Source of the DNA: JAWKHR01 sp041394725
GTDB lineage: Bacteria; Acidobacteriota; Vicinamibacteria; Vicinamibacterales; SCN-69-37
DNA: 64,000 nt
NCBI GenBank assembly: GCA_041394725.1
Contig: JAWKHR010000008.1
Location: 62,001 to 126,000 of the forward strand
Reading direction: 5' to 3'
Part shown: positions 25,625-35,513 of the stretch, piece by piece
How the letters are laid out: each line of letters opens with the position of its first letter
Numbering within the stretch: position 1 is the stretch's first letter
The notes under the pieces: generated by a model
Database searches by the model: none
Seen by the model: only the letters and a program-made list of their open reading frames with translations
Told to the model about the DNA's origin: nothing
Position numbers and translations under genes: made by a program

Positions 25625-28600
25625 GTGAGCGAGGCCGGCTCCCCCAGCGATCCGACGCCCGAAGTCGACGCCACGGCCGCGCCGCCCGCCGACGCGCCGC
25701 CACCGCCCGGCGACGGCGCGGATGGTTCCGGGCTGCCGCCCGCCGGTCCGGGTCGCCCGAAGGGCCGGAAGCGCCGGTTCGTCTGGCGCTGGTCCCGCCG
25801 GTCGATGACCCTGCTGACCGCGGTGGTGGCGGGATTGCTGGTGTCCTTTCTCAGTCTCGACCTCGGCCGCATCCAGGTCCGCGGCCAGTCGCTGACCTCC
25901 CTGGCCGAGAAGGCCGGTTCGAACTTCCTCAAGCGCCCGCTGCACATCGGATCGATCCAGGCCCGCATGTGGCCCGGCCGCTACGAGCTGCGCGACGTGG
26001 TGATCGAGGGCCTCCATCCCGGCGACGCGCCGTTCCTGCGGGCGGGCTCGATCCTCGTCGATCTCGACTGGTCGGCGCTCGTCCGGCGTGACGTGCGCGT
26101 GCGCGTGGAGATGACCGACTGGCGGATGTCGGTCGAGCGGTGGGCCGACGGCTCGCACAACGTGCCGCGCCTGAAGCCCGACGGCGGGTCCGGCGGCAAG
26201 CGCCCGTTCACGACGACGGTGGACGTGAGCGCGACGGGCGGCGAGTTCCGGTACGCGGACCACGGCACCCCGTGGAGCGTGACGGCGCCGAACCTCATCT
26301 TCGGCCTGGCGCGCACCGAGGTCGGTGGGGGCGGCTACGTGGGCACGGCGCGGTTCCACGGCGGCGTGGTGCAGATCCAGCAGTTCGAGCCGATGGCAAC
26401 GGCGATGACGACGCGCTTCACGCTCGAGGGCGGGCTGGTGAAGCTGGACCACATCGACCTGACGACGGACGGATCGACCTCGCACATCAACGGCGTCGTG
26501 GACTTCGGCCGGTGGCCCGAGCAGCACTACAACGTGAACTCGACCGTCGACTTCGCGCGGATGCACGAGATCTTCTTCAAGGACGCCACCTGGGACGTGG
26601 CGGGCACGGGCGGCTTCCGGGGCGTCTTCGAGTTGTTCAAGGCGGGCGGCCACAACCTGGAGGGGGACTTCACGAGCGACGTGGCCACGCTCGACGCCGG
26701 CGGCGCGCGGTACCGGTTCCCCGGCCTGCACGGCTCGCTGCAGTGGGAGCCGCATCGCTTCGTCGTGCCGCACGCCGAGGCGGACCTCTCCGGCGGGCAC
26801 ACGACGTTCACGTACGGCCTCGAGCCGCTCGGCACGCCCGGCGGCGCGACCGCGAGCTTCACGGCCGACTACCGGGCGGTGGACCTCGAGCGGCTCACGT
26901 CCCGCTACGACCTGGACGGCCTCCGCCTGGCGGGCGCGGCCGACGGGCGGATCGAGATGCGGTGGCCGAACGGCCGCTTCTCCGCGGGCATGGTCGGCGG
27001 TGGCACCACGCGCGTGACGCCGCCGGCGGGCGCCGTGCTGGCGCCGCTCACGCTGCCGTCGTCGTCCGGTCGCCCGGCGCCGCCCGCGGGTGACGCGGCG
27101 ACGGGCGTGGTGGTGCCCGCGGCCGCGGCGGCGAAGGCTGCCTTCGATCCGTACGCGCCGCTCGGCGCGCTGCCGGTCGGCGGCGCGCTGACGTACCGCT
27201 TCGACCGCGGCACGCTCGTGGTCGACGACAGCTGGGCGGCCACCGCGTCCACGCACGTCCGCTTCCAGGGGCACACCGACTACGGCACCGACACCGAGCT
27301 GCCGTTCCGGGTGGCGAGCCTCGACTGGCAGGAGAGCGACCGGGTGCTGGCGGGGATGCTCCGGGCGTTCGGGCGGCGGACGGGCGCGGTGGAGGTCGGC
27401 GGACGGGGCACGTTCGACGGCGTGATGACGCGGTCGTTCACGTCGCCGCGGATCGCAGGCCGGTTCACCGCCGAGGACATGCGCGCCTGGGACGTCACCT
27501 GGGGCCGCGCCGCCGGGGACATCGTCATCCAGAACAGCTACGTGGACGTGACCGACGGGGTGATCGGCGATCCGGACGGCGCGCGCATCCTCGCGAACGG
27601 CCGGTTCTCGCTGGGGTTCCCGCGCGACGACGAGGGCGAGGAGATCAACGCGCGCGTCGTCGTCACCGACTGGCCGCTGGCGCAGTTCCGGCACGCGTTC
27701 GGCCTGGACGCCTGGCCCATGGAGGGGCGGGTGGGATCGGCGGACCTCGAGCTGCGCGGCGCCTATACGGGGCCGTTCGGCACGGGCACGCTGCGGATCG
27801 ACGACGGGCGCGCGTGGGGCGAATCGTTCGCCCGCGCGACGGCGCGGCTGCAGTTCGAGGGCACGGGCCTGCAGGTCAACGGGATCGAGCTGGCCAAGGG
27901 CACGGGCACGGTGCGCGGCGCCGCGTGGATCGGGTGGAACAACCGCTACTCGTTCGACGCCGACGGCGAGCGCATCCCCGTGGAGTCGCTCGACAGCTTC
28001 CGGTTCGAGCAGGCGCCGTTCAACGGCCAGCTCGAGTTCAAGGCGAGCGGCGCCGGCGACTTCGACGCGCCGGCCTACCAGTTCGACGGGTCGATCCCCG
28101 ACCTGGGCGTCGGCGACGAGGGCATCGGCCCGGTCACGGGCCACCTCGAGGTGGCCGACGGCCGGCTCGTGCTCTCGACCCGCGTGGCCTCGATCCGCGG
28201 CACGGTGGACGGCGCCGGCACGATCGGCCTCGGGGACGACAGCCCGGCCAACCTCAACTTCCGGTTCTTCGAAGCGTCGATTGATCCGTACCTGAAGTTC
28301 GTCGCGCCCGAGGTCTCGCCGTACACGCGTCTGATCGCGAGCGGGCTGCTCCACATCGAGGGACCGCTGTCCGACACGACGCGGCTGCGGGTGGACGCGA
28401 CCGTGGACACGGCGTCGATCACGCTGCTCGACTACGAGCTGGCCAACGACGGCCCCGTCCGGCTGCGGTTCGCCGACGACGCGTTTGCGATCGACCGGCT
28501 GGCGCTGCGCGGCGAGGCGACCACGCTGGAGCTCTCGGGCGGCGTGGACGCGGGGCGACGCACGGTGAACATCGCGGCCAACGGGCAGGCGAACCTGGCC

Positions 28601-29917
28601 GTCCTGCAGCTCTTCTACAGCGACCTGCGCGGGACGGGGGCCGCGCGGGTGGACGGCCGGCTGCAGGGCACGTTCGACCGCATGGCGCTCTTCGGTGACG
28701 CGACCATCGTCGACGGCAGCGTGCGGCACCTCGGGCTGCCGCACAGCCTGACGGCCATCAACGGGCCGATCCGGTTCGACGCGGCGGGGATCGACGTCAG
28801 CGCGCTGCGCGGGCAGATGGGCGGGGGCAACGTCGTGTTCGGCGGCCGCATCACGCTGCGCGACGGCTACCGGCCCGACGAGTTCGACGTCACGGCGCGC
28901 GGACAGCTCATGCGGCTGCGCTATCCGGAGGGTTTCACGTCGACGGCCAACGCGGACCTCTGGCTGCGCGGGCCGGTGCAGGCGCCGACGCTCGGGGGCA
29001 CGGTGGACGTGCTCGACGTCAACTACCACCCCCCGATCGAGTCCACGAGCCTGTTCGAACTGGCCGGCGGCGCCGTCGCCGGCGGCGCGGACGCCGCGCC
29101 GGCCGAGGCGCCCCCGGACGTCTTCCCGCTCGGGTTCAACGTGCACGTCCAGGTGGCACGTACCTCGCTGCTGCAGACGGCCGTGGCCAGCATCCAGGGC
29201 AGCGCGAGCCTGGATCTGACCGGGACGCTCGAGCAGCCGTCGCTCAACGGCCGCGTGGACATCGACTCGGGCGAGTTCTACGCGCTCGGCAACCGGTACC
29301 TGGTGCAGCCGGGCACCGTGGACTTCACCGAGGCGCTGCCGTTCCAGCCGGTGTTCGACCTGCAGGCCGAGACCCGCGTCCGCGCGGCGTCCACGGGGCG
29401 CTTCGCCGAGACGTTCACGATCACGGTGCGGGTGACGGGCACGTTCGACCAGCTCACGCCGACGCTCCAGTCCACCCCCTACCTGCCGCAGACCGACATC
29501 GTCACGCTCATCTTCGGCGGCGTGCCGGACATCGGGACCATCGAACAGCGCCAGCTGTCGCCGGCCGAGAGCCAGCAGGCGATGGTGCAGACGGCGGGCG
29601 CGGTGCTGCTGACCAGCCCGATTTCGGCGCGCGTCGAGAGCGTGCTGCGGAGCAGCCTCGGCATCGACGCGGCGCAGGTCACGCCGCAGCTCTTCGACGA
29701 GCGGTCGCTCCAGCAGCTGAACCCGAGCGTGCGGGTGGCGTTCGGCAAGCGGATCTCGGATGATCTCTACCTGACGTATTCGCGGACGCTGCAGGCCAAC
29801 GAGGAGGAGATCATCCAGCTCGAGTACACCCAGAACGACCGTGTGTCCTGGATCCTGTCGCGCAACGAGAACCGCACGTTCTCGCTCGACTTCCGCATCC
29901 GCTACGTGATCCGATGA
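25625..29917 (+). CDS. tamB: TamB/AsmA-like translocation and assembly protein
   Basis: Giant periplasm-spanning bridge protein. TamB-type proteins move phospholipid or help assemble outer-membrane proteins together with a TamA/BamA partner. The 1430 residues have a Pro/Ala-rich cytoplasmic start, a single inner-membrane anchor at about 60-82 (MTLLTAVVAGLLVSFLSL) and a long repetitive beta region. The C-terminal DUF490/TamB domain (about 1130-1430) has SGEFYALGNRYLVQPGTVDF and RVAFGKRISDDLYLTYS. The next gene, which it overlaps by four bases (ATGA), is the expected barrel partner. Confidence 0.88.
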   Translation: MSEAGSPSDPTPEVDATAAPPADAPPPPGDGADGSGLPPAGPGRPKGRKRRFVWRWSRRSMTLLTAVVAGLLVSFLSLDLGRIQVRGQSLTSLAEKAGSNFLKRPLHIGSIQARMWPGRYELRDVVIEGLHPGDAPFLRAGSILVDLDWSALVRRDVRVRVEMTDWRMSVERWADGSHNVPRLKPDGGSGGKRPFTTTVDVSATGGEFRYADHGTPWSVTAPNLIFGLARTEVGGGGYVGTARFHGGVVQIQQFEPMATAMTTRFTLEGGLVKLDHIDLTTDGSTSHINGVVDFGRWPEQHYNVNSTVDFARMHEIFFKDATWDVAGTGGFRGVFELFKAGGHNLEGDFTSDVATLDAGGARYRFPGLHGSLQWEPHRFVVPHAEADLSGGHTTFTYGLEPLGTPGGATASFTADYRAVDLERLTSRYDLDGLRLAGAADGRIEMRWPNGRFSAGMVGGGTTRVTPPAGAVLAPLTLPSSSGRPAPPAGDAATGVVVPAAAAAKAAFDPYAPLGALPVGGALTYRFDRGTLVVDDSWAATASTHVRFQGHTDYGTDTELPFRVASLDWQESDRVLAGMLRAFGRRTGAVEVGGRGTFDGVMTRSFTSPRIAGRFTAEDMRAWDVTWGRAAGDIVIQNSYVDVTDGVIGDPDGARILANGRFSLGFPRDDEGEEINARVVVTDWPLAQFRHAFGLDAWPMEGRVGSADLELRGAYTGPFGTGTLRIDDGRAWGESFARATARLQFEGTGLQVNGIELAKGTGTVRGAAWIGWNNRYSFDADGERIPVESLDSFRFEQAPFNGQLEFKASGAGDFDAPAYQFDGSIPDLGVGDEGIGPVTGHLEVADGRLVLSTRVASIRGTVDGAGTIGLGDDSPANLNFRFFEASIDPYLKFVAPEVSPYTRLIASGLLHIEGPLSDTTRLRVDATVDTASITLLDYELANDGPVRLRFADDAFAIDRLALRGEATTLELSGGVDAGRRTVNIAANGQANLAVLQLFYSDLRGTGAARVDGRLQGTFDRMALFGDATIVDGSVRHLGLPHSLTAINGPIRFDAAGIDVSALRGQMGGGNVVFGGRITLRDGYRPDEFDVTARGQLMRLRYPEGFTSTANADLWLRGPVQAPTLGGTVDVLDVNYHPPIESTSLFELAGGAVAGGADAAPAEAPPDVFPLGFNVHVQVARTSLLQTAVASIQGSASLDLTGTLEQPSLNGRVDIDSGEFYALGNRYLVQPGTVDFTEALPFQPVFDLQAETRVRAASTGRFAETFTITVRVTGTFDQLTPTLQSTPYLPQTDIVTLIFGGVPDIGTIEQRQLSPAESQQAMVQTAGAVLLTSPISARVESVLRSSLGIDAAQVTPQLFDERSLQQLNPSVRVAFGKRISDDLYLTYSRTLQANEEEIIQLEYTQNDRVSWILSRNENRTFSLDFRIRYVIR

Positions 29918-32898
29918 TCGCCCGTGCCGGACGGCGTCTCGCGACCGGGCTGTTGGCGGCGGCGGTGATCCTGGCGCCGGCCCGGCCGGCCGCGGCGCAG
30001 GCGCAGAATCCTGCCGCGCCGTTCGTCGGACGGCCGGTCGCCGACGTCCGGCTCGAGATCGAGGGCGAGGCCGGGGAGTCGCCGGAGCTCCTGCCGCTCA
30101 TCGACACGCCCGTCGGCCAGCCCCTGCGCCTCGACCAGGTGCGGTCGTCGATCAACCGTCTCCTCAGCCCGAGCCTCGCGCGATTCGACGACGTCGTGGT
30201 GACCGCCGAGGACGTCGCCGGCGGGATCCGGCTGACCTACCGGCTCTCGCCCCGCCATCCGGTCGTGGACCTGGTGATCAGCGGGTCGCCCGGCGTGGAT
30301 GCCGGCGAACTCCGGCGCCAGCTGCTCGCGCGGTTCTCCGGCCTGCCACCGACCCAGCGGCTCGCGACCGTCGAGGAAGCCGCGCTCACGCTGCTCACGA
30401 ACCAGGGCTACCTCGACGCGCGCGTCACCGCGCGCGTGGTCGAGAGTCACGTGCCGCACCAGGCCGTGCTCGACCTCGACGTGCAGTCCGGCGCGCTCGC
30501 GACGGTGGGCGAGGTCTCCGTCACCGGCCAGTCGCCCCTGCCGGCCGCCACCGTGATCGACCGCGTGGGCGCCCGTCCCGGCACGCCCTGGCGGCCGCGC
30601 GACGCGCAGACGCAGCTGGCGGCGATCGCCGACCAGCTCCGCGAACTCGGCTACTACCAGGCGATCGCGCAGTACCAGCAGAGCCGCAACGCGTCGGGCG
30701 CCGTGGACGTGACGCTCGTCGTCGACGCCGGCCCGCAGGTGGACCTGCGGTTCACCGGCGATCCGCCGCCGGGCAGCCGCGAGGATCTGGTCCCCATCCA
30801 GCGCGAACGCTCGGCGGACGTGGACCTGCTCGAGGACTCGCGGCGACGCATCGAGTCGCTCCTCGAGGACCAGGGCTATCGCGACGCGCAGGCGCCCTAC
30901 ACCCGCGAGGAGCGCAACGACGGCGCGCTGCTGGTCATCACGTACGACATCACGCGCGGTCCCCGGTATCGCGTCGGCCGCGTGGTGTGGCCGCCCGACC
31001 TGCAGCTGCCGGAGCGGACGCTGGTCGAGGCGCTCGGCGTCACCGCCGGCGGCCCGTACAGCCGGGCCCAGGTCACGCGCGGCATGGCGCGGGTGCGGGC
31101 CGCCTACCTGCTGCAGGGCTTCCACCGCGTCGAGGCCAACGCCGACGACGTGGTCGTCGACGGCGCGACCGACGCGGGCGAGCCGCTCGTGACGATCCGC
31201 CCGGCCATCCAGGAGGGGCCGCGCGGCACGATCCGCGAGGTCACCGTGACCTACGGCGCCACGCACACCGTGCCCGAGGCGACCCTGCTCGGCGTGATGC
31301 GGTCGCGGCCCGGCCAGCCGTTCGTCCGCCTCGACCTGGCGCGCGACCTGCAGGCGGTGACGCGCGTCTACCTCGACCGCGGATCCCGGACGCCGAGCAT
31401 CCGGATCGTCCCGGACATCTCCGAGGACGGGCGTGACGTGCGGCTCGACGTGGAGGTCACCGAGGGCCCGCAGGTCCTCGTCGGCGAGATCGTCGTGGTC
31501 GGCAACCGGTCGATCGACGTCGCCTCCGTCCTCGACGAGATCACGCTGCACCCGGGGCAGCCGTTCGGCCTCGAGGCGGAGCAGGAGAGCCGGGCGCGGC
31601 TCTCGCGCCTGGGCATCTTCCGGCGCGTGGACATCATCCAGGAGAACCGGCTGCCGGGCGAGACGCGCGCCACCATCATCGTCTCGGTCGAGGAACTGCC
31701 GGCGACGACGCTCGGGTTCGGCGGCGGCCTCGAGGTGGGTCGCCGTCCGCGGTCGTCGGGCGGGCGGCTCGTGGACCGTCTGGAGTTCGCGCCGCGCGGC
31801 TTCTTCGAGATCACCCGCCGCAACCTCGGTGGCCGTAACCGCCAGGTGAGCCTGTTCTCGCGGCTCGCCCTCAAGCCCCGGACGCGGGTCGACCCGGAGG
31901 ACGACGGGCCGCTGTTCGGGTTCAGCGAGTACCGGGTGGACCTCACGTTCCGCGAGGAACGCGCGTTCGGGACCAACACGAGCCTGCTCGTCGGCTTTTC
32001 GTCGGAGCAGGCGATCCGGACGTCGTTCAACTTCGTCCGCCGCCAGGGCAGCATCACGGCGCTCCGCGAGCTGCGGCCGGGCCTGAGCGTGACCGGCCGC
32101 TACGCGCTCGACTTCTCCCGCCTGTTCGACGAGGCGATCGCGCCCGAGGACCAGCCGCTCATCGACCGGCTGTTCCCGCAGGTCCGCCTGTCGATCCTCT
32201 CGACCGGCGTCCTGTGGGATCGCCGCAACCGGCCGCTCAGCCCGACGCACGGCACGCTGGCGTCGGCCGACGTCGAGGTGGCGGTGCGCGGCATCGGGTC
32301 GGAGGTCGGCTACGAGAAGACGTTCCTCCAGTGGCTCGGCTTCAAGGCGCTGTCGGACGCCCCGCAGCCGCGGTCGGTCGTGGCCGTGCGGGCGCAGCTC
32401 GGCCTCGCGCGCGGGTTCGAGCGCACGGTCCTCGTGGTCGACGCGATCGGGCGGCCCGTGCTCGGCCCCGACGGCCAGCCGCTCGAGCAGACGGTCGCGG
32501 ACCTGCCGGCGTCCCAGCGGTTCTTCGCCGGCGGCAGCACGACCGTCCGGGGCTTCCAGTTCGACCGGCTCGGCGTGCCGGAGGTGCTCAACGCCGAGGG
32601 CCTGTCGGTCGGCGGCAACGCGCTGGTCGTGCTCAACGCCGAGCTGCGCACGGTGGCGACGACGCTGTTCGGGCGCAACCTGTCGGTGGTCGGCTTCGTG
32701 GACGGCGGCAACGTCTTCGCGCGCGCGAGCGACCTCGACCTCTCGCGCATCCGGGGCGCGGTCGGGTTCGGCGCGCGGTACGACTCGCCGCTCGGTCCGC
32801 TGCGCCTGGACTTCGGCTTCAAGCTGGATCGCCGCCTGATCGGCGGCGTCCGCGAGCGCGGGTGGGAATACCACCTGAGCATCGGCGAGATCTTCTGA
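29914..32898 (+). CDS. BamA/TamA-family outer-membrane barrel with about seven POTRA modules
   Basis: Omp85-family insertase. A signal peptide ends PAAAQA near residue 30. I count about seven POTRA-like modules (roughly 38-110, 112-190, 191-270, 271-349, 350-434, 435-518 and 519-594) before a 16-stranded-type barrel. The conserved VRGF loop motif is in STTVRGFQFDRLG, and the chain ends in Phe as expected for an outer-membrane protein. E. coli BamA has five POTRAs and TamA three, so this one is long. Coupling to tamB supports a TamA-like role; it could also be a second BamA. Confidence 0.9.
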   Translation: MIARAGRRLATGLLAAAVILAPARPAAAQAQNPAAPFVGRPVADVRLEIEGEAGESPELLPLIDTPVGQPLRLDQVRSSINRLLSPSLARFDDVVVTAEDVAGGIRLTYRLSPRHPVVDLVISGSPGVDAGELRRQLLARFSGLPPTQRLATVEEAALTLLTNQGYLDARVTARVVESHVPHQAVLDLDVQSGALATVGEVSVTGQSPLPAATVIDRVGARPGTPWRPRDAQTQLAAIADQLRELGYYQAIAQYQQSRNASGAVDVTLVVDAGPQVDLRFTGDPPPGSREDLVPIQRERSADVDLLEDSRRRIESLLEDQGYRDAQAPYTREERNDGALLVITYDITRGPRYRVGRVVWPPDLQLPERTLVEALGVTAGGPYSRAQVTRGMARVRAAYLLQGFHRVEANADDVVVDGATDAGEPLVTIRPAIQEGPRGTIREVTVTYGATHTVPEATLLGVMRSRPGQPFVRLDLARDLQAVTRVYLDRGSRTPSIRIVPDISEDGRDVRLDVEVTEGPQVLVGEIVVVGNRSIDVASVLDEITLHPGQPFGLEAEQESRARLSRLGIFRRVDIIQENRLPGETRATIIVSVEELPATTLGFGGGLEVGRRPRSSGGRLVDRLEFAPRGFFEITRRNLGGRNRQVSLFSRLALKPRTRVDPEDDGPLFGFSEYRVDLTFREERAFGTNTSLLVGFSSEQAIRTSFNFVRRQGSITALRELRPGLSVTGRYALDFSRLFDEAIAPEDQPLIDRLFPQVRLSILSTGVLWDRRNRPLSPTHGTLASADVEVAVRGIGSEVGYEKTFLQWLGFKALSDAPQPRSVVAVRAQLGLARGFERTVLVVDAIGRPVLGPDGQPLEQTVADLPASQRFFAGGSTTVRGFQFDRLGVPEVLNAEGLSVGGNALVVLNAELRTVATTLFGRNLSVVGFVDGGNVFARASDLDLSRIRGAVGFGARYDSPLGPLRLDFGFKLDRRLIGGVRERGWEYHLSIGEIF

Positions 32899-33389
32899 TG
32901 CGGGCGCGCCTCGTCCCCGTCCTGCTCTGCGGCCTCCTCGGGCTCGCGACCGTCGCGCGCGCACAGGTCGTGATCGACCGGGACCTCGTCACGGTCCACG
33001 GCCAGGTGATCACGCAGTCGGACGTCTGGCAGGCGATCGACCTGCAGCTGCTGCCGGGGGTGACGACGCCCGCGGCGGCGCAGCGCGAACTCGAGAACCG
33101 CGTGCTGATTCTCGCGGAAGCGGCGCGCCTGCAGGCGCCGGCGCCACCCGAGGACGCCGTGCGCGCGGCGCGCCAGGCGTGGGAGGCGCGGGCCGGCATC
33201 ACCGACCTCGCCGCCCGCCTCGCGCGGACCGGCACGACCGAGGCCGCCCTCGAGGCGTGGTTCCGCGACACCGCGGCAATCGACGCCTACGTCGAGCGGC
33301 GGTTCGCCGGCGTCCGCGAGGCCGACCGCGACCGCGCCAGGGCCGACTGGATCGGCCTGCTGCGCAACCGCGAAGGCCTGCCGCGCTGA
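32898..33389 (+). CDS. Short periplasmic SurA N-terminal-like protein without a PPIase domain
   Basis: The 163-residue product has a signal peptide ending VARA (about residue 23). The rest (VVIDRDLVTVHGQVITQSDV, then helices ending WIGLLRNREG) resembles the N-terminal chaperone domain of SurA. No parvulin-type PPIase domain is encoded. The start overlaps the barrel gene's stop codon by one base (TGATG). A role as a minimal chaperone feeding the upstream barrel is inference. Confidence 0.78.
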   Translation: MRARLVPVLLCGLLGLATVARAQVVIDRDLVTVHGQVITQSDVWQAIDLQLLPGVTTPAAAQRELENRVLILAEAARLQAPAPPEDAVRAARQAWEARAGITDLAARLARTGTTEAALEAWFRDTAAIDAYVERRFAGVREADRDRARADWIGLLRNREGLPR

Positions 33390-33403
33390 CGCGCCGGCAC
33401 GGC

Positions 33404-33422
33404 CCGGCCGATCAGCGGCCGG
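33404..33422. terminator. Hairpin between convergent genes
   Basis: CCGGCCG and CGGCCGG form a perfect 7-bp stem around a 5-base loop, spanning the stop codon of the minus-strand gene. There is no U-tract. It could slow polymerase from both sides. Confidence 0.3.
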
Positions 33423-35513
33423 TCACCTGCACCCGCACATAGTCCACGGCGGCCGCGAGCGGCCGGCCGTCCGACGCGCCGACGTCGGCGGGCCGCGTCT
33501 CGCGCGAGAAGTCGAGTGTGAGGACGTTGACCCCGGCACGCCACAGCCGCGCGGGCGCGGGCAGCTCGATCACCTGCCAGTCGCCGACCAGGACGACGGG
33601 TGGGAGCGCCGTGTCGCCGACCCGCACCATCAGGGTCTGCGGCGGCGCGGCGTCGTAGGTGAAGGGGACCAGGCGGATCTGCAGGGCCAGGTCCGCCGCG
33701 TGGTCCAGCGGGATCAGGACGCCCGCCTCGGCGCGCGCCCACCGGAACGTCGTGCCGTCACCGGCCCGTTCCGGCTGGTGCCAGCCGTCTCCGAGGAACA
33801 CCTCGTCGTCGGTCCCCACGTCCACGCGGCCGTACTGGCGCGCGGGGTCGCCCAGGAAGCGGCGCGGCGCGAGCACGTCGTAGCGGCCGGGACCGATGCC
33901 GTTGCGCACCGCCCAGGCGAGGTTGGCGGGCCAGGACGGCGGATGGCCGACCGCGTCGTGGATCGCGCGCGCCTGGCCCGCCGCCAGATCGCCGAACGAC
34001 ACCGGCTGGCCGATGCGATAGACGCGCCCGCCGCGCGCGACCGCCATCAGCGACACGTTCCAGACGACGAGCAGGCTCATCAGCGCGACGGCGGTCGCGG
34101 CCGGCCGCCGCCGCACCGTGGCGGCGAGCCAGGCGAGGAATGCCGCCAGTCCGACGGTGAAGAACGGGATGAGGCTGTCGAACCGGCGGCCGCCGTAGCC
34201 CGCGCCGCCCCACCAGTCCTCGACGGCGCCGTTGGTCCACGTCATCAGCGCGAAGACGACCAGGCCGGCGGCCGAGAGCCGCCGGTCGCGGCGCCAGAGC
34301 AGTACCAGGCCGATCGCGCCGAGGTAGAGGGCCGGCGAGGTCGCGAACAGGCCGCTCCGCGACGACCAGAGCAGGTCCGCGATCTGCGGATGCGACCAGA
34401 ACATCGCGGGCGCGATGGGGGACCGCGCCACCCACTGCCCGTAGATCGCGTGCCACGCGAGGAGCTGCGGCAGGAAGCCGGCGAGCGCGCCGACGCCGAA
34501 CAGGGCCCCCGCGACGACGACCTGTCGCGGCGCGGGTGGCGAGTCCGGCCGGGCCGTCTCAGCCCCGGGTGCCGGGCGCCGCTTCGCGGGGGCGGTGCCG
34601 ACCGCCATCGAGCGACCCAGGGCCCCGGCCATCGTCGCGGCCGGCAGCAGCAGCACGATCGCGTTCTGCCAGCGCACGGCCATCATCAGGCCTCCGGCCA
34701 GGCCGAGCAGCGCCCACGCCCGCGGCGACCACGTGCGCGCCGCGGTGAGTCGCAGGCCAGCCGAGGACGACGGCCGAGACGGCCGCCATCGAGACGGCGT
34801 GACTCATCGTGGGTCTGCGGACGAGGTACCACAGCACGAAGGACCCGCCGCTCCGCGGCGGCCACGGCGAGCGTCGAGACGCGGGCGCCGAACCGCGTGC
34901 GCGCGATCGCGTAGCACGCGAAGAGGCCCAGCAGGCCGTAGCACAACCCGGCCAGGCAGACGGCCTGCCGGTACGGGAACGACGTGCCGTCGGCGGCGAC
35001 GTCGGGCCGGTGCGCGCCGGCCCAGACGGCCGCGACGTGCCCGAGTCCGATGAACGGCGACCAGAGCAGCGCCGGGCCGATCGCCCACGTCGTCTGCGCG
35101 TGGCCCGTCGCCGTGGGTGTGAACAGGTGCTGGTGCTGCGCGTCGTCCAGGCCGAGGCGCCGGTAGTCGTTCGTCAGGTCCACGTCGTGGTCGAACCAGA
35201 TCGAGCGGGCGTAGGCGTAGTAGTAGAACCCGTCGCTCTGGAGGCGGGCGCCCAGGCGGCCCTGGACGACCGAGCCGGCGGCCACGAGCGCCAGGAACAG
35301 GGCCACCTTGCGGGTGGCGGAGGACGAGCGCGGGCGCTCGATGATCCACCCCGCCGCCAGGAGCGCGAGCGCGAGCGTCCAGCCGATGGCCCATGCCGGG
35401 CCGTCCACGACCTCGAGCAGCGCGGCGCGCGTGAGCTGGCGCCAGGCCAGGTCGAGCACGGCGAACGCGAGCAGCATCCACGCCACCGGCGCCGCGGCGC
35501 GCGAGGCCGTCAT
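33412..35513 (-). pseudogene. Polytopic GT39-like membrane protein, frameshifted paralogue of the 35510-37543 gene
   Basis: The coding sequence is readable along 2102 bases but changes frame twice, near 34850 and near 34765. Removing one base at each point (G in a GG, C in a CC) gives exactly 700 codons. The restored protein matches the upstream paralogue, including SFPYRQAVCLAGLCYGLLG, then GGSFVLWYLVRRPTMSHAVS, then MMAVRWQNAIVLLLPAA. It would have about 11 membrane helices and a C-terminal beta-rich domain of about 150 residues. Either a recent pseudogene or an assembly with homopolymer errors. The ATGA overlap with the upstream gene is intact. Confidence 0.75.

Noticed and set aside
24767..29146. 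1459-codon open frame on the minus strand opposite accC, the biotin carrier and tamB
   Set aside because: Arg/Ala/Val-rich shadow of three well-supported genes; no motif or start signal of its own.
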